Source: Maea johnstoni
Taxonomy: Eukaryota; Annelida; Polychaeta; Spionida; Magelonidae
Assembly (NCBI GenBank): GCA_963942565.1
Contig: OZ012700.1
Span: 5,046,611 to 5,110,610 of the forward strand
Reading direction: 5' to 3'
DNA length: 64,000 nt
Under the pieces are notes generated by a model. The model was not told the origin of the DNA. It worked only from the letters and a program-made list of their open reading frames with translations, and made no database searches. This document shows, one piece after another, positions 37,215 through 47,899 of this stretch. Within the stretch, counting starts at the first letter, position 1. Each line of letters begins with the position of its first letter. Position numbers and translations under genes: made by a program.

Positions 37215-39510
37215 ACACTCACACATAAAGATAAATCAACAACAGACGTAAACATATAAACTGTTATCTGTACGAATATACTACGTGGCACACTTAGAAC
37301 TTTTTATTTTTATTTTTGGAAGCCTAAAAAAAGGAAACAGGCCTTTTTCGTTTATTTTCCTGCTCGCCGAGCATCACGGCTATGCTATAGACATAGTAAT
37401 GACATATATAGACAGTATACATTACACTTAGAACTTAATCATTTACATCCTTAAAATGCAATGTTTCCATAAGAGCAACTTTAATGACCTTTTCGATATG
37501 AGCTAAAATATTTTTTTAACTCTGTCAAAACAATTTCTCATAACAGTGTTAATTAATTCTCATTTTGAGAGGAACTTTTTAAGCTTTAAATCAATTTCTG
37601 CAGTGTATTCCTCTTTACACTTTTGACGATATAATTTTCATTTCACATCTTCAAATTTAATTTCTTTACCTTACCCTTTATATATATATAACATTTTTTG
37701 TTCATAGGATAAATATACAATCTAATCCCAAGAGTTTGAATTTCCTAGTATTTTCACAATAGCAGTTAGCTTGACGTTAGTGGCTTCGAAAGGGCCCCGC
37801 CCTGTTTTATAACCGAGAGGTTATCATTAGTTTTGGTCCCGGCCACTAGGGCTTCGGGTACACTACACGCAAACCACTGCTACAAACTTCCTTGCAAACG
37901 GCCTGTTTTTGGCAGCGAGTTAATCTATGAAACAGAGCGGCCAAAAATCTAAGTTATGCGTGAGATTGATAGCGTGTATTATAACAATTTATGGGAAAAT
38001 TTTCTGTATATTTTCGCGCCTATCTACTTATGTCGCAATAAGTGAAATTTAGATGTCGCAATAAGTGAAGCTATGGGTGGTTCTCTGCTTCACTTCTTTT
38101 CTGGATGCTTGGCTACACGCGTGTCTACGCGGCGATGTCGCTCACTAGTCCTGATGCTGAGAATATCTTTAAACTGGCCATAAGTTCTTAAATCAGGGTA
38201 CATGTGCGTTATGGAATGTTCAATTGATATTGTGCATTTACGTTGGCATACCTATCAACATTCAACACTCCAAAATCAGGAGATTTCAGGCGGTTTATTT
38301 ATGCGGCTTGTTTTGTTTTCGTTTGCTTTTGTCTTGTTTAGTTCCAATTCTGCCCACTAGGGGAGAGGTTAGTACTTGTACTTATGCTTAAGGAGTGCGC
38401 CTTTATAATTGATAACCATGTACATGTATGTTAATGGCATAACTTTAATTTTGTGTAGTAGATCACATTATTGCTGCATGATGATATACACAGAGTTATC
38501 AAGAACAAACAGGTAGCTTTGTAACTGAAAATATCATCATCATCAACACTTACACTGTGTGATCTTTCAAGATCAAATACTTATATGTTCAGCATATTAT
38601 GAAATTTTTGGCTCTTGGCTAGAAAGTAAATTTATTTTTGAAGAAGGGTGGATGCTTTTTGAAAGTTGGCAAATCAGTAGCTAATCTGAAGATTTCTTCA
38701 AATCAGGTACTCTATCAGTAGAGATCATATTTGAGGTCTGAAATCAGGAGAGTACTGCTCAAATCAATGGAGTTGACAGTTATACGTTGGTTGGGAATTT
38801 CTCGCGGTTCAATATTGGGGCTTCTTTCGCGCCGTTTTGTTCAGTTCCAATCCTGGCCACCAGGGGTCCGGTGAGAATATATGTTTGGAGTGGGCAATTA
38901 TATTTCACAGGAGTTGGCAAATTGATAACCATACAAATATGATTATGAAATAACGTACTTTAATATCAAGTAGCAGATCACACTTTATAGTCCATGACCC
39001 AGAGATTTGCTCATACCATATTGGTGGGCAAATTCTGATTAATGTTTTTGAATTCCCCATATTCTCAGCTTCATGGTATTTCAGTAACAAATATTTTCCA
39101 AATCAGACCTTTTCTTTCTTTTCCCAGGTGAACTTATATATTTAAACGATCACTAAATTGCTTTTACTCACTACCCATTTTCCTCATATTCCATAACTGT
39201 TACATCTCTAACCATTCCCTCTGAGACATGTATCCGTGCGCCGGCCTCTATTTTTGCGCACGGATCCATTCTTCTTCCATACTTGCCTAACCTTTGCGCT
39301 GTGTTGCGCCCAGCGCCACTAGCTTCATACAGCTTTCCATTACATTCATCTCCACTCCTGTCGCCTTGTATCGGACTTTCTCTGGATTTATCTGTCGACT
39401 ATATCCCTCATCCAGTTTCTACTTTATTACACATGTATAAAACATTTGGGCAATTCATGTCTTCAATTGCTACGTTTCAATAGTGACACTTGTCGAATAC
39501 TGCCTTTGTT
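37215..39510. other. Unassigned sequence between the orphan flank and the F unit
   Basis: No coding signal. A short motif of the type GTTCCAATCCTGGCCACCAGG recurs in diverged form near 37845, 38340 and 38848, each about 30-40 bp long. I see no known element. Confidence 0.4.
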
Positions 39511-39511
39511 T

Positions 39512-41645
39512 TGATATCAGGGTGTTGATATGATACAGATGTTTTGTGAATATAGACACCCTAACTGCCTTCAGGATGGTGGATAACTAATGAATGTATT
39601 ACTAATATACTTTTATTACTGGTTAAATGACAACATCCAAACTCTTTTGACAATAAAATTATGCAACAGTAGGATAAGACAATAAGGGTTTTATATGTGA
39701 CCATACCGTGAGGCACACCAAAAAAATAAACATATAGTAAAGTTACATATCCTTACAGTCATAAGATAAATATACAAAAAAAGATATATGCAATATAGAG
39801 GATACCTAAGGTCACATATTAAAAGTAATTTTAGTAGTTTGAAACATTTCAGCTAATTGAAAACGAAACTGGTGAGAAAAAAATGAATATTGGTAGCAGA
39901 TCTCATTACATCCTGTTTCAGGCATCCATTTTTTGGTTTATTGTTAATACAGCATAATGTTAAAAATCAACACAGGTATGTATGTATATTTATTGATTGT
40001 AATCTGCATTACAAAATATTGCATACATATAATGTAAAGTTCTCAATGACAAAGGCGTACAATAGAAGAAGTTGTCTGCAAAAATATAACATATTGCCCT
40101 AAGGTAGGTCATAGGGGCTTTGGTACTACCCTCCAATAGGCAAGATTCCAATAATAAATGGTAACAAATGGACCTTTGCAATTATCTATAGAGAGCGCAA
40201 TACAATAAGACACTTGACAGTGACAGACTAAAATAGAAAGTATCTATCTTCATCGGCAATTGAAACATCTTTGAACTATGATATCAGGTATAGCATAATA
40301 TAGTATAGTGATATAAAGTATAGTATAGCATGTTGATTGACTGCACATAAGTACAAAATCATACCGTATATAAACAATAGCTGTTCTTACAAGAGCAATG
40401 ACACAAAGAGGAGATATCAAATATTGCGATTATGGGGGAAAATATAACAATTGGTAGTTACAACAAAACGACTAAAACCACAATAAACTATACAAGAGCA
40501 TGACTCGTCTCATTCCCTGTGAGAACGAGTCATGCTGTAAATTCAATTTAGTTAATTAGGTTGTGTTATGTTTTTATTACGTATAAAACTTGATAATGCA
40601 AATGAAAACGGTATGGACTGGAAATGTTTAACATTGATGATAGATATATTTCGGAGTGACACTGAGCCCTTAGATTATCTATAATTTGATTGCATCATAG
40701 ACAGGATAAGATATACTTAATCAACATTATCTGCAATACAGCGAATACAAAATAATACATATAGGTTACATACAGGTCAATTGTTCATTAACTCATCATA
40801 TAATGCTGACCCTTTTCCAAGTACCTTTTTTGACGCTGTCGGTTACTGTTCCTATGCAGATTTCTATAGATATATCTTGTTTTAACCTCACCTTGATGTG
40901 CAGTAATGTTGGAACATTTTGATTCCATTTGCGTGCGTATATTTCATACGTTGTCACTATTATTATGTTATTAAATATTTTTTTGTTTGACCAATAAACC
41001 TTTACACGTTAAAAAGCGTTTACTTATCCATATGAAAAACCTGCAAAGTATTGATATCATCTAGCAAATGAAATAATTCTTATTCTTTAGAAAAAAGGGA
41101 AAGAATGCACATGATTAGTGAACGTTCATTCATGGAAATTTGTATACACATATCTTCCAGTATAGTAGGAATCTGCTTGTATACATCATAACACATTATC
41201 TGTTCAAGATTCTCGTTTTATGAATTTATGATGATACTGAGTGAAACCAACAAGAAACACCTGTTCTACAAAAATTATATGAAAAACTAAATATTTGTAC
41301 TCTTTGTTACCTAATAAAGTAGACATTTTGACCACATGTATTTTGTTCTCATTCCATATGCTTTGATACTCAGACATTCATATAAAAGATGGCTGACTGA
41401 TTCTTGGTCCTTTTATTTAGATCTTTACTGCTGTGATCCAAAATGAGGTTTTACCTAAAAACCCAAAAACACAGTTGAACACATACTGTAGTTAACGCAT
41501 GTTAGTCTTGTTGTTGTAAAATAATTTCTCAAAAATCTTGTAAAATAATTTCTTTCAAATGCTCTGACCTCGGCAAGCAAAAAAGGGGGTTACTTTGCAT
41601 TAATATATATCTCATATTGGTCGGTTTGAAATGAGATTCCTATTT
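39512..41645 (-). repeat. 3' flank unit of gene F
   Basis: No gene. It starts where homology to the D-E junction begins (ATATCAGGGTGTTGA at 39517 against 24799). It contains blocks homologous to 19620-20740, 26690-28640 and 1-1200. It ends at the stop codon of F. Confidence 0.72.
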
Positions 41646-42079
41646 TTATGCTGTCATGTCTTTCATAAAAGATAACTGGTCTGTCACACTTTCCATGTAC
41701 CGCAATATACCCTCGGTACCCAGAAAAAGAGCCTTAGGGATAATTTTTTCTGGTAAATATGATAATATCATAGCTCTCTCTAAGAACAACCCCAAAAGAC
41801 AAAAATGCAACAACTCGAAACATTTCTTCCTATCTAAATATATGCCAGGGATAGGTTTGTTCTTGCCCCTCAAATTTTCGCATAATTTCTCGTGATAATA
41901 ATTGCAATAGTCCTTAATTCTAGTCTGAACTTCCTCAAAGGGGTCTGTACTTATAGTTACTGCTGTGCATAAAAAAAATCCCAAGTCTCGTTGAGGAACG
42001 TGAATTGACGAGAACTCCCAGTCGTAGAGGCACAGAAAGTCGTCATTGGGCGCACGTTTCTTCCTGAGGAACAAATTGG
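41646..42079 (-). CDS. Kinase gene F, exon 2
   Basis: A 434-nt exon with an intact frame. It begins after ttttcag and reads ANLFLRKKRAPNDDFLCLYDWEF, completing HGDAIAAN and supplying the DWE Asp. PQRDLGFFLCTAV follows and the frame ends MTA at 41646. It is closest to gene E exon 2. Confidence 0.85.
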
Positions 42080-42150
42080 CTGAAAAAAATAAGTAATACA
42101 CTCATTGAAAACCAGCATTCTTTTTTTAAAAGCACATTTATACACTTCAT

Positions 42151-42363
42151 TTAACCCTTATGCTGCTGACGGCTCAATTGGCCAGTACAACATTATGCAA
42201 AAATCCTGAAAAACCATTGAAACCCTTGGCAAATGGGTACTCATCTGAGAGTGCTCAGCAAGAGTTATTCAATGAGTACCAACATGACAGGGTTTTGATG
42301 GTTTCAAAAAACTTTATATCCTTGTGCTTTGGGCAAAAGTAGCCACAGCATTGGAAGGGTTAA
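42151..42363 (+). mobile_element. piggyBac-like MITE (TTAA-flanked), copy 2
   Basis: A 213-bp element with the ends TTAACCCTTATGCTGCTG and (from the other side) TTAACCCTTCCAATGCTG. It lies in the intron of gene F only; the introns of A, D and E lack it. Confidence 0.88.
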
Positions 42364-42719
42364 ACGCTTGTACATGAATCGGGGCATATGAACAAGTTGC
42401 AATTGAATTTGTTTTTTGTTGTGTTTTTTTTTTTCATTTCAAATTGTACAAGTGTACAACAGGATTTTTAGTTCTGTTTGTCTACAAACAAAAAAAAACG
42501 AAAGAATATTTAGATAATATTCACATACAGTGCAAGGTTGACAACACATACATCAGTATCTAAATGATAGTCGGAAAGATTAGATGAAATTGGAATACCT
42601 AGGGGAATCCACCGCCTGACAAAAAACATCAGGATTTTTTTTGGCATGTCGCGAGGTAGATATGAACCCGGGGACCTTTGGGAATGGCGAGAGCAATCAA
42701 GCAATCAGTGACCACTCAC

Positions 42720-43584
42720 CTGCTATGGCATCTCCGTGTATAAATGTCTTTGGAAATTGGTCAAACCATCCTTGCAATTTCTCTAGGCGTGCCAGGTAGG
42801 AGTTTAGCATGCCTACCCTCTTGTCCGTGTAGTACTTCTCAACGTGCGGCAGAGACCTGATGTTTGCCAGACACAGTTGCACCAGTGGTAGAGCTTCCAT
42901 GAACTCTCGGTTGTGTTCCCGCAGAATCTCATCTAGCGCCCCTAGCGACGTGTAGCTCTCCAAGAATTCCGCATGAAATCTCGCGAGACCTTCTATGACC
43001 TTCAGGCATGAACTCCTATCCCACTTTTCGGGATCGTCTGTTGCGCCAAAGTGCGTCGTTTCTTCGGGACAAATCAGGCGATTTATTGAAACATACACAT
43101 CCTTTTCAGGAATAATTACTGTGTGTAGGACTTCCGGAGTTAATGAAGCGAGAACTGGGTTTCTTTTAATTAGCTCTTGGACGAGAATTTCGCGCTTATG
43201 ACAATTCTCAATGCCGAAAAGTTTATCGATATATTTCTTAAACGCCTCATGAATAACATTTCCGTGTACGGCCATTAAAGCTGGTATTATAGCCACTGTT
43301 TCACGATCCAATTTCTTTGACTGCAACGCCACTTTAAGGGAAATCTTCTCACCATGTTTGTCCTGACAAGTTAACTCGAATGACCTCATTCCGGTTATTC
43401 TTTCATCTCCCTTGACATCATCAGTACGAAGCATATCCGAGTGCAAACTCTGCCCTTCTGGTGAGGGTATTTCAATCCAATCTACCAACTTTAAGTTATA
43501 ATTCACTATAGCGTCCTGAAAAAGTTCAGTGGATATATCTGACCTCAGGAACCCCACGCTCTCTGTTGAGACTGAATCCGCCAT
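42720..43584 (-). CDS. Kinase gene F, exon 1 (APH/CHK EcKL-like kinase)
   Basis: Exon 1, 865 nt, ATG at 43584 (MADSVSTESVGF), donor GCAG|gtgagt, phase 1. It is intact and with exon 2 gives about 432 residues. Motifs: SLKVALQSKKL near residue 80-90, CHKREILVQEL near 130, YVSINRLICPEETTHF, LARFHAEFL near 205 and FIHGDAIA at the exon end. No signal peptide or membrane segment, so probably cytosolic. Coding sequence is close to D, while the intron is closer to E. That could reflect gene conversion among the tandem copies. Confidence 0.86.
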
Positions 43585-43985
43585 TTCTGTGTGTTAAAAA
43601 ACCTTACTTGACCTATTTTCTCCTCCATGGTGGAGTAACACTGATATTGGGCCAAGCGTAAGTAGTTGCTATGTTCTACATTACAAACAGCTGCCAGAAT
43701 AGGTCGGGCTGTCAGGAAAAAAGAAAAAAAGGTTTTAAAACGTTATTCAAAGATTAGGGTTTAGGCGATAAATTACGCAAAACAGTTGCTTATACATATA
43801 GAGTGTTATATAGGTGTCCTGCACCACTTTCTATGTTATTCTTTGCGGAAATGAAATTTAACACTCTCAACACATGATAATGTATTCATGTGCCCAGGGG
43901 AATCTTTGAAATGTGGTATAGCGAACTCAAGACCTGGGGAAACAAGGGAAATACAATTGACCCTATGGAACGTTTTAATTTTTTA
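43585..43985 (-). repeat. Conserved 5' flank of gene F
   Basis: It is shared with D at 24198-24560 almost throughout, including TTAGGCGATAAATTACG and GTGTCCTGCACCACTTTCTA. It marks the right-hand edge of the kinase cluster in this window. Confidence 0.65.
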
Positions 43986-44735
43986 TTTTTTATTCATGTT
44001 TCAACATCTCAATATGTGCACTTACAGGGTCATTATGAAGAATACATTTAATCAGTGATTAACCGGATATATGTTGATAACAATGATATGAAGAATATAT
44101 AAATGTTACATTTATGGAAAACATTTCCATTTGCAATATGTGCCAAACTACTTCTTTAACTTTTCAAAAACATATGCAAGGAAGGAGTATATTTCTCGAA
44201 TTGTTTTTTGCGACCTTCCGTACAGAATCTGTATTTTTGGATAATAAAGGTTTTTCATTTCGCTCTTTACTGCAGCTGAGCGTTGTTGATTCTCTTTTTT
44301 CATTGCGTTGTTTATAACCTTTTTGGTGATGAAATATTGCTATTGATTCCTTATGGACTAGTGGATGGAACGTGACAGAAATCAAATAAATCGTTCATAG
44401 AGCTTAAATGGACACACTGGATTCTTCATATTTAAGATGACACATTTGAGATGAATCCTTAACCTTCCCATCAAGAAATGGATTTTCTCCTTTTTATATG
44501 AGATTTGGTGATTATCTTTCTCACTGACTGGGAACTCTCATGCATTATCCTGCCGCCACGAGATTCATCCATCTACCTGACACACGCAAGTATTCCTACT
44601 CATTGTCTCTCTGTCAAGAAAATGGCAAGCATTTCCAAATTTGTGTATTGCTACAGTATGTATTGCAGCTGATGAGATCTCGCAAAAAAGGAAAACGGAG
44701 AAATTCTGCACGTGATCTCTGTCAGGACGACGAAG
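43986..44735. other. Unassigned sequence, no gene seen
   Basis: There are only short open frames with no recognisable motif. The interval 44540-44735 is open on the plus strand but is cut by the MITE that follows and has no detectable domain. Confidence 0.4.
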
Positions 44736-44923
44736 TTCAAGCCTTATGCTGCTAGTGGCTAATTTTGCCAAAACGAAATGATGTAAAACCTGAAAATGAT
44801 TGAAACCCTCGACCACGGGAACTCATACGAGAGTACTCAGCGAGATCTACCCAATGATTACCAACATGACAGTGTTTAATCCCTTTTTTAAAAAAGGTTG
44901 TGTCCTTGTGCTTACGAAAGCAG
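44736..44923 (+). mobile_element. piggyBac-like MITE, copy 3 (diverged, right end lost)
   Basis: It starts TTCAAGCCTTATGCTGCT, a decayed form of the usual TTAACCCTTATGCTGCT. It keeps the internal landmarks GAAACCCT and ACCAACATGACAGTGTT, and CCTTGTGCTT near the end. Its right end is replaced by the foldback element that follows. Confidence 0.75.
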
Positions 44924-45120
44924 CTTAGGGCTGTTCCATTTAAAAGTGTGGGGGGGAGGACGAACGGAAGGTTTTTTGAAGGGGGGGAGGGGCCGAATTC
45001 TGAATTAATTTTTCCCATTAGGTTCCATATAATTTCTGGCGGGAGGGGAGGGGGTGCCGAATTTTTAATTACCTTCCGTTCCTCCCCCCCACCACACTTT
45101 TAAATGGAACGGCCCTTAAG
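44924..45120. mobile_element. Small inverted-repeat MITE with G/C-rich arms
   Basis: A 197-bp element whose ends are inverted copies: CTTAGGGCTGTTCCATTTAA and, from the other side, CTTAAGGGCCGTTCCATTTA. The arms continue with AAAGTGTGG, a run of G, and CGAACGGAAGG. The whole element can fold into one long hairpin. It appears to have inserted at the end of the piggyBac-like MITE copy 3. Confidence 0.8.
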
Positions 45121-45735
45121 CATTAATGGAAAGGCTAATGAACTGATTCACTTTTGTTTGCTACAGATTATTCTTGAATTATCCTTGGTTATATGTTTGC
45201 TAGTCTCTCGCGTCCTGCACGGTTGTTCAGTGTGTTCCTAAGTTATTTTGCCTAGATTGCAAGTGTAGTACATCTACCATCAGTGCATGCACCCATTGCA
45301 TCGTTAGTAATATCTACGCTGGTATAAATACTCAAAATTGTAACATTATCAACGTTCTAATATCGTTAAATTGTAAAATAGAAATTGTATTAATAAAAGC
45401 CCCTTATTTAACAGCATTGCCATCTATAAACCATGTACGTAACCTTGTTGGTGACAATTTAGTGGTTTGTTTTGTTCATGTGATAATTATAAAATAAAAT
45501 TTTACAATCCTTAGGGTAACTATCACATTTATTACATTTATTGATATGTTGCGAAAGATTGTGGATCGATGAGCTTTTCTCAAATCATGGGAGTGATGGG
45601 AAAACTTGGTGATTTTTGTATAAAACTTATATTGGGTTCAAATACAAAGTGCGTATCCAAATTTACACTCTGAATGATACGATATGAAATGTGGAATTCG
45701 TCAGGGAGAGATACGTACATGGTATTTATTAATTC
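45121..45735. other. Unassigned sequence
   Basis: One plus-strand frame of about 95 codons without ATG (about 45202-45495) contains several Cys, including FCLDCKC and ACTHCI. I do not recognise it. It may be an upstream part of the LINE that follows, but I cannot show continuity. Confidence 0.3.
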
Positions 45736-46196
45736 AGTACTAGTCATGATTGAAATGTGGCATCTGCTTGTACCTCAAAGAATAAGGTAACGCATTTAGT
45801 TAATGAATACAGCAATAGGTGGCGATACCAGCTGAAAGCAAAAAAGTATGCTGTCCAAGTACACGGAGAAAATAAGAAGGGGAATGACAGGAATCCGAAG
45901 GATAGAGTATACAGACTAGGGTCGGAGAGAGATGTGGAAAAGAAGACATGATCTTGTAGGCCAGAATATCTGTGTATGGGCGGGGGGGGGGGGGGGGGGG
46001 GGGGTAATACTCTAAAACGGATAGACGAGAAAATTGTGAAAGGACGCAGAACACGTGGTGCTTCAGCTGGTATTGGAATCAGGACCGGGGATCTGACCCA
46101 AAAAGTGTGTTGCTTCATGTAGTGGACGAATATAATCCCGGTTATGACTTGTGCATCTGAACTATGGATTTTGGTAGATATACTGACATTCACTAT

Positions 46197-46340
46197 GTTA
46201 GTGATAGCGTCACACTGTCTTATTATATTTTTTGTATTAAGTCCATGTTCTTATTCCATGTTGTATGTTATTATATCATATAATCTGTATTTGATATGAT
46301 TGTGTACAGTACAGTGCAGTCAATAAACATACAATACAAT
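46197..46340 (+). mobile_element. LINE 3'-tail fragment nested in another LINE
   Basis: A 144-bp piece ends CAGTCAATAAACATACAATA plus CAAT, the same ending as at 33683. The host LINE reading (..ELWILV | LEKLEKMHRYA..) resumes directly after it. It is a short, 5'-truncated retroposed end. Confidence 0.65.
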
Positions 46341-46898
46341 TGAAAAACTGGAAAAAATGCACAGGTATGCTGCGAGAAAACTGCAGCGAATGCATAATAA
46401 ATCTTCCACAAACACTAGTATGGATTGCCTAGGATGGATACGGTTTGAAAATGACATCAATGCGAAAAAGTAATTTTTGTGCAATCTTTTGCCACGCAAG
46501 ACGCGAGCAGCATCTATTGCATAGTACTTATATAACAAGAATGTGTCAATTTAACATGCAATAACGTAGAGGAAGGTACGAAAATATGTTCAATAGTCCA
46601 ATATTTGACATATTCCATCTTGTATGGACTGTACGAAGAGGTATGTAGACTAATTAGGTGCACAGCAGTCTACAGTACACAGGGATGGAAACTACTGATT
46701 TAGGATAGAGCTTGACAAATTGAGAAACGTTCCTGGTCCAATTTTACTGTATTCTTTTCAAATAGTAAGATGCTTCACAAGATAATGGGGCGGGGGGGGG
46801 GGGGAGGGAAAAGTGTGTGGTGGCAATTGTCAGATGTAAATCATAGATATGTTACATACCGTGAAGTGAAGATTAAGCTTATGTGTAATGCTAGCCGT

Positions 46899-47111
46899 TT
46901 AACCCTTATGATGCTGCTAGTTAATTTGGCCAATAGGAAATGGCACAAAAAACCTTAAAGATGACTGAAACCCTGGCAAATGGGTACTTATCTGAGAGTA
47001 TTCAGTGAGAGCTATCCAATGATTACCAACATGACAGGGTTTAGATGGTTTCCATACATTTTGGGGGTTTTGTGCTGTGGACGAACGTAGAATCAGCATT
47101 GGAAGGGTTAA
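46899..47111 (+). mobile_element. piggyBac-like MITE (TTAA-flanked), copy 4, inside a LINE
   Basis: A 213-bp element bounded by TTAA on both sides. Removing one TTAA plus the element restores the LINE reading N-A-S-R-L-K-S-D-D, which aligns with H-A-S-L-L-K-V-D-D in the copy at 49.1 kb. This is direct evidence for precise insertion with a TTAA target. Confidence 0.9.
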
Positions 47112-47394
47112 AGTCTGATGACTTACTATAGAAGGTGCGACTTATAGTGAGGAAACATGCTCAAGGTGCGACACCTTTGTTCTTGAAGATGTAAGGCACG
47201 TTGTACTCCAGAGATAGAACTCTGCTCGTATATCAGGAACATGATATTTGAAAATAATATCTAATATGTCAGATGGAATCGGAGACAAATAGTGGACTTC
47301 ACAGACGATATCCTTACTACGCTTCTAGGAAAATGGTGTACAATACAATATACAATACAATAAGATTAATGTATATTGTAATGACTAAAGTTCA

Positions 47395-47410
47395 CACTAT
47401 TATTATTTTT

Positions 47411-47441
<31 letters not shown>

Positions 47442-47523
47442 TTATTATAATTATTATTATTATTATTATCATTATTATTATTATTATCATTATTATTATT
47501 ATTATTATTATTATCATTATTAA
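47395..47523. repeat. (ATT)n microsatellite
   Basis: About 125 bp of imperfect ATT repeat at the 3' side of the LINE copy. Confidence 0.93.
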
Positions 47524-47899
47524 TATGACGAGAAAGCTAAGCTTTAAATGCTCGCGCAGCGTGATGATATTTCTGCATTCCTCTTCAAATGCATTCACAG
47601 AGTTACGAATGTGTTAACCGTGACGTCATTCTTTACTTGTACTTCGCGGAAACATAATTGAAGCCCCTTGATATGAGCTTTATATTTGTGCAATAACCAC
47701 AGTCCACACAGTATGAGTAGCGATTGATCGATAATATGGCATAAAAATTACTACGATTTCAAAATGTTGCAAAATCGTCATTTCGCAACAGATTTCAACT
47801 AGAATTGCGAGACAAGTAGAACTAATTGTAGCGGTTCTAACAATTTAAACGGCATTGAAATTGATCCACGGAATGACCACAGATTCATGTTTGCGGTGT

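Larger units (their letters stand above)
45740..47370 (+). mobile_element. Decayed LINE copy with nested insertions
   Basis: Plus-strand pieces in order: the RT segment CTSKNKVTHLVNEYSNRWRY, the post-palm segment RTRGASAGIGIRTGDL (46050-46100), a P/YG.E.W-like remnant (46130-46180), LEKLEKMHRYAARKLQR with LGWIRFEND (46345-46460), WWQLSDVNHRYV (46815), SRLKSDD and a zinc knuckle CSRCDTFVLEDVRH (about 47130-47190). A 3' tail of ACAATA units lies at about 47340-47362. Nested inside are a (G)n tract (45981-46004), a LINE 3'-tail fragment (46197-46340), another (G)n tract (46791-46804) and piggyBac-like MITE copy 4. The element has many stops and is dead. It is the same family as 47.90-49.73 and 25.69-26.29 kb. 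Confidence 0.75.

Noticed and set aside
45744-46193. 149-codon minus-strand frame with a proline run
   Set aside because: It is antisense to the LINE copy, and the proline run is the (G)n tract.
47392-47598. Poly-Ile frames
   Set aside because: Translation of the (ATT)n microsatellite.
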